The translations under genes and the position numbers were made by a program. From Calditrichota bacterium (GTDB lineage Bacteria > Electryoneota > RPQS01), in assembly GCA_020057985.1 (NCBI GenBank), contig JAGVEU010000438.1, forward strand, positions 1-6,388: a DNA stretch of 6,388 nucleotides, written 5' to 3'. Each line of letters starts with the position of its first letter. Position 1 is the stretch's first letter. This document shows, piece after piece, positions 3,928 to 6,388 of this stretch. Below the pieces are notes generated by a model. It did not search any database, had not been told where the DNA came from, and was given only the letters and a program-made list of their open reading frames with translations.

Positions 3928-6388
3928 ATGCCACCAGAAACACCTCGCTCCGGCGGCGATCTCTTCATCGTTGATAACAGCGACACTGACTGGAAGGTGA
4001 AGCAGTACCTTCAGGATTGGACTGAACTCGCTCACACCTTCGATATCGCAACCGGCTATTTCGAGATCGGTGCTTTGCTCGCACTCGACCAGCATTGGCA
4101 AAAGCTCGACAAGATCCGTATCCTGATGGGCGATGAGGTCGGGCGCTCTACTTATGATGCACTCATCGAGGGAACAAAAAAGACTCTGGATGACAGCATT
4201 GAGCGCGAGAAACAGCACAACGATTTCCTGACGGGGGTTCCCGCTATCGTTGACGCGCTGCAATCCGGCAAAGTGGAGTGCCGAGTCTACACTAAAGACA
4301 AGTTTCACGCGAAGGCGTACATTACGCATGCGCGCCAAGCGGTGGTTGGTTCTTCAGCGTTGGTTGGATCAAGCAACTTCACGTTGCCCGGGCTGACCAA
4401 GAATGTGGAACTCAATCTTCAGATTCGCCGCGAGGTGGACGTTTTGCAGAAATGGTACGAGTGCCACTGGGACAAGGCGGAGGACATCACGCCGGATGTG
4501 CTGAAGCTGATTGAACGACATACCTTCCAATATCTGCCGTTTGAGATCTATGCTAAGGCGCTTCAAGAGTATGTTCGCGGACAGGAGATCACGGCCGGGG
4601 CTTGGGAGAAGACTAAGTCCAAGGTCTATCCGATTCTCGACGTTTACCAGCGGGAAGGCTATCAGGCTCTGATGAAGATTGCCAATCGCTTTCGCGGCGC
4701 TCTTCTCTGCGACGGCGTTGGACTGGGCAAGACGTTCATTGGGCTGATGTTGATTGAACGCCTCACCGTCTTTGACCGCAAACGCGTGGCGCTGTTCGTG
4801 CCCAAGGCGGCGCGACACTCCGTCTGGGAATTCGCTCTCAAGCGGTACCTACCCGGTAGCCATCGTGCCTATGGCAATCTCGCCGTCTTCAATCATTCCG
4901 ATCTCCTGCGAAAGGGGAAGGAGGAGGATCTTGAGCGTGTTAAGGAAATGGCCGATGTAATCGTCATTGACGAAGCCCACCACTTCCGCAATCCGGGGTG
5001 GAAGGAGAAGTCGCGTTACTGGAAGATGTTTGAGATTTGCGAAGGTAAGACTGTTTTCATGCTGACAGCGACGCCCATCAATAACCGCCTCCTTGACTTG
5101 CAGCACATGATCGAGCTTTTTACACAACGTCAGCACGATTACTTCAGGTCAGCGCCCCTCGGAATTCACTATCTGCCTGTGCATTTTCAGAAGATGGAAA
5201 AGGCCTTGGAACGGATTCTTCAAGGCACGGAGCCTCAGTCGGGTGAATTGCCGCTGGAAGTAAATCTTGCTGAGGCGGAGCGAGTGCTGTTCAATGATGC
5301 GCTGTTCCGGGCAGTTGTCGTTCAGCGAAGCCGTAGCTATGTCAAGGAGAGCCAACGGAAGCATTACGGCAAGGAGGCCATCTTTCCCGTCCGACAGAAT
5401 CCGCAGGTTGTGAATTACTCGATCAGGAAGACCTACGGCAAGTTGCTGGACATGGTAGAGGAGGCTTTTCTCAAGCAGAAGTCACTTTTCTCGCTCGCCA
5501 TCTACTATCCTCTCGCCTACTATTATGGCGACAAGCAGCAAGTAGATCCGAAAGTCGAGAACCGCCAGAAGCAGGTTGTGGCCTTGATTCGCACACAGTT
5601 CCTCAAGCGATTTGAGAGTTCGGTTCATGCCTTCAAACTGTCCTGCTGGGCGCTTCTCATCAAGCTGCTTACTTGGACCCAGAAACACAGCGTCGAAAAG
5701 CAGCAGGCGAACCGACTTGGTCGTTGGCGCGAGCAATATAAAGACATCGTGATCTGGATCCAGCAATACCAGACCGAGTTGTTCGGCGAGGAACGCGAAG
5801 ACGATGACATTATAACCGAGGAAATGCTCGAGACCGTGGAGCAGTTGTCACCGGAGGAATATCGCATTGACGAAATCCTTGCGGACACACTGTTGGACAT
5901 GGATCAGTTAGCCGAGTTTTTGCGCGAACTGGAAAACTTTAGGCCTGCGCACGACGACAAACTCCAAGCTCTGATCAAGCTCCTCAACAAGGATGCAGTA
6001 TTGAGTAAGCACAAGGCGCTGATTTTCACTGAGTTCGCTGCAACAGCCCGTTACCTTAAGTCTCAACTCAGAGATTCAGACATTACACAACTCGATCAAC
6101 TTGATGGTAGTACGGGTGACCGCGAACCGTATATTCGTCGCTTTGCGCCATACTATAATGACTGGACAAGCGCGAAACTTGAGGAAAAGGGTGAGCAGGA
6201 GACTCGTGTTCTGATTTCTACGGATGTGCTGTCCGAGGGATTGAACTTGCAGGATGCCACGCGACTGATTAACTACGATCTGCACTGGAATCCGGTTCGG
6301 CTCATGCAGCGCATCGGTCGTGTGGATCGTCGCTTGAATCCGGAAATCGAAAAGCTCATTCTCAAGGATCATCCGGAAGAGAAAGGAG
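3928..6388 (+). CDS. PLD-nuclease/SNF2-type helicase fusion, probable DNA-defence protein; 3' end outside window
   Basis: The frame stays open for 820 codons from ATG 3928 to the right edge. An in-frame TAA at 3904-3906 and no other start between make 3928 the first possible ATG; there is no Shine-Dalgarno before it. Residues about 11-180 form a phospholipase D-type domain with one HKD-like motif: H127 and K129 in FHAKAYI, then GSSNFT at 147-152 and E161 in NVELNL, as in NgoFVII/BfiI-like nucleases, which use one motif per subunit and dimerise. The SF2/SNF2 helicase follows: motif I DGVGLGKT 262-269 (K268), motif Ia VPKAARHSVW 291-300, motif II DEAHH 348-352, motif III LTATPINN 379-386, motif IV area ALIFTEF 697-703, motif V STDVLSEGLNLQ 764-775, motif VI QRIGRVDR 794-801 (R798, R801). 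About 300 residues between motifs III and IV form a mostly helical, charged insertion. All key residues are intact, so it is likely an active ATPase and perhaps nuclease. Such fusions usually sit in restriction or phage-defence loci; the exact system cannot be named without the downstream genes. Confidence 0.9.
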   Translation, partial: MPPETPRSGGDLFIVDNSDTDWKVKQYLQDWTELAHTFDIATGYFEIGALLALDQHWQKLDKIRILMGDEVGRSTYDALIEGTKKTLDDSIEREKQHNDFLTGVPAIVDALQSGKVECRVYTKDKFHAKAYITHARQAVVGSSALVGSSNFTLPGLTKNVELNLQIRREVDVLQKWYECHWDKAEDITPDVLKLIERHTFQYLPFEIYAKALQEYVRGQEITAGAWEKTKSKVYPILDVYQREGYQALMKIANRFRGALLCDGVGLGKTFIGLMLIERLTVFDRKRVALFVPKAARHSVWEFALKRYLPGSHRAYGNLAVFNHSDLLRKGKEEDLERVKEMADVIVIDEAHHFRNPGWKEKSRYWKMFEICEGKTVFMLTATPINNRLLDLQHMIELFTQRQHDYFRSAPLGIHYLPVHFQKMEKALERILQGTEPQSGELPLEVNLAEAERVLFNDALFRAVVVQRSRSYVKESQRKHYGKEAIFPVRQNPQVVNYSIRKTYGKLLDMVEEAFLKQKSLFSLAIYYPLAYYYGDKQQVDPKVENRQKQVVALIRTQFLKRFESSVHAFKLSCWALLIKLLTWTQKHSVEKQQANRLGRWREQYKDIVIWIQQYQTELFGEEREDDDIITEEMLETVEQLSPEEYRIDEILADTLLDMDQLAEFLRELENFRPAHDDKLQALIKLLNKDAVLSKHKALIFTEFAATARYLKSQLRDSDITQLDQLDGSTGDREPYIRRFAPYYNDWTSAKLEEKGEQETRVLISTDVLSEGLNLQDATRLINYDLHWNPVRLMQRIGRVDRRLNPEIEKLILKDHPEEKG

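Noticed and set aside
3910..4338. Minus-strand open frame opposite the helicase N-terminus (and similar minus-strand frames at 4369-4818, 4849-5136, 5149-5364, 5482-5766, 5625-5900 and 6076-6372)
   Set aside because: They lie antisense to a continuous 820-codon frame with intact PLD and helicase motifs, show no recognisable domains and have no convincing start sites.
3928..6388. Mokosh-type helicase/PLD fusion
   Set aside because: Mokosh pairs PLD nucleases with an SF1 (COG1112-type) helicase; the motifs here (DEAHH, LTATPINN, QRIGRVDR) are SNF2-type SF2, and the PLD domain is N-terminal.

Overview
The window reads as bacterial chromosome of roughly 50% GC, with AT-rich spacers. There are three same-strand metabolic genes, a gene-poor spacer of about 345 bp, and a large same-strand helicase gene cut off by the right edge. 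Taxonomy cannot be fixed from this sequence. Weak Shine-Dalgarno sites, AT-rich repeat-laden spacers and the glgC/GH57/galT order would fit an uncultivated FCB-type or deltaproteobacterial-like lineage, but that is only a guess.

Left part (2-3582): the C-terminal beta-helix end of an ADP-glucose pyrophosphorylase (GlgC), then 26 bp later a complete 705-residue cytoplasmic GH57 alpha-glucan-active enzyme, then 45 bp later a complete 344-residue GalT/HIT-family nucleotidylyltransferase. They look like one glycogen/maltodextrin operon: GlgC makes ADP-glucose for glycogen synthesis, the GH57 enzyme cuts or rearranges alpha-glucan, and the GalT-like protein handles nucleotide sugars. The last is either a Leloir-type uridylyltransferase or, as its second Cys pair and its neighbours hint, an ADP-glucose phosphorylase-like enzyme.

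Middle (3583-3927): no conserved gene. The spacer holds an AT-rich inverted repeat, a possible -10 box, a GC-rich palindrome with a T-run (terminator or attenuator-like, with two left arms competing for one right arm), a 33-codon ORF with an excellent Shine-Dalgarno sequence, a run of degenerate TTTTCNN heptamers, and an 11-bp direct repeat running up to the next start codon.

Right part (3928-6388): an open reading frame of at least 820 codons encoding an N-terminal single-HKD phospholipase D-type nuclease domain fused to an SNF2-type SF2 helicase with a ~300-residue insertion between its two RecA lobes. Such nuclease-helicase fusions are typical of DNA-defence or restriction loci, so 3928 may mark the left edge of an accessory or defence region whose remainder lies beyond this window. 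This is the most interesting element here.
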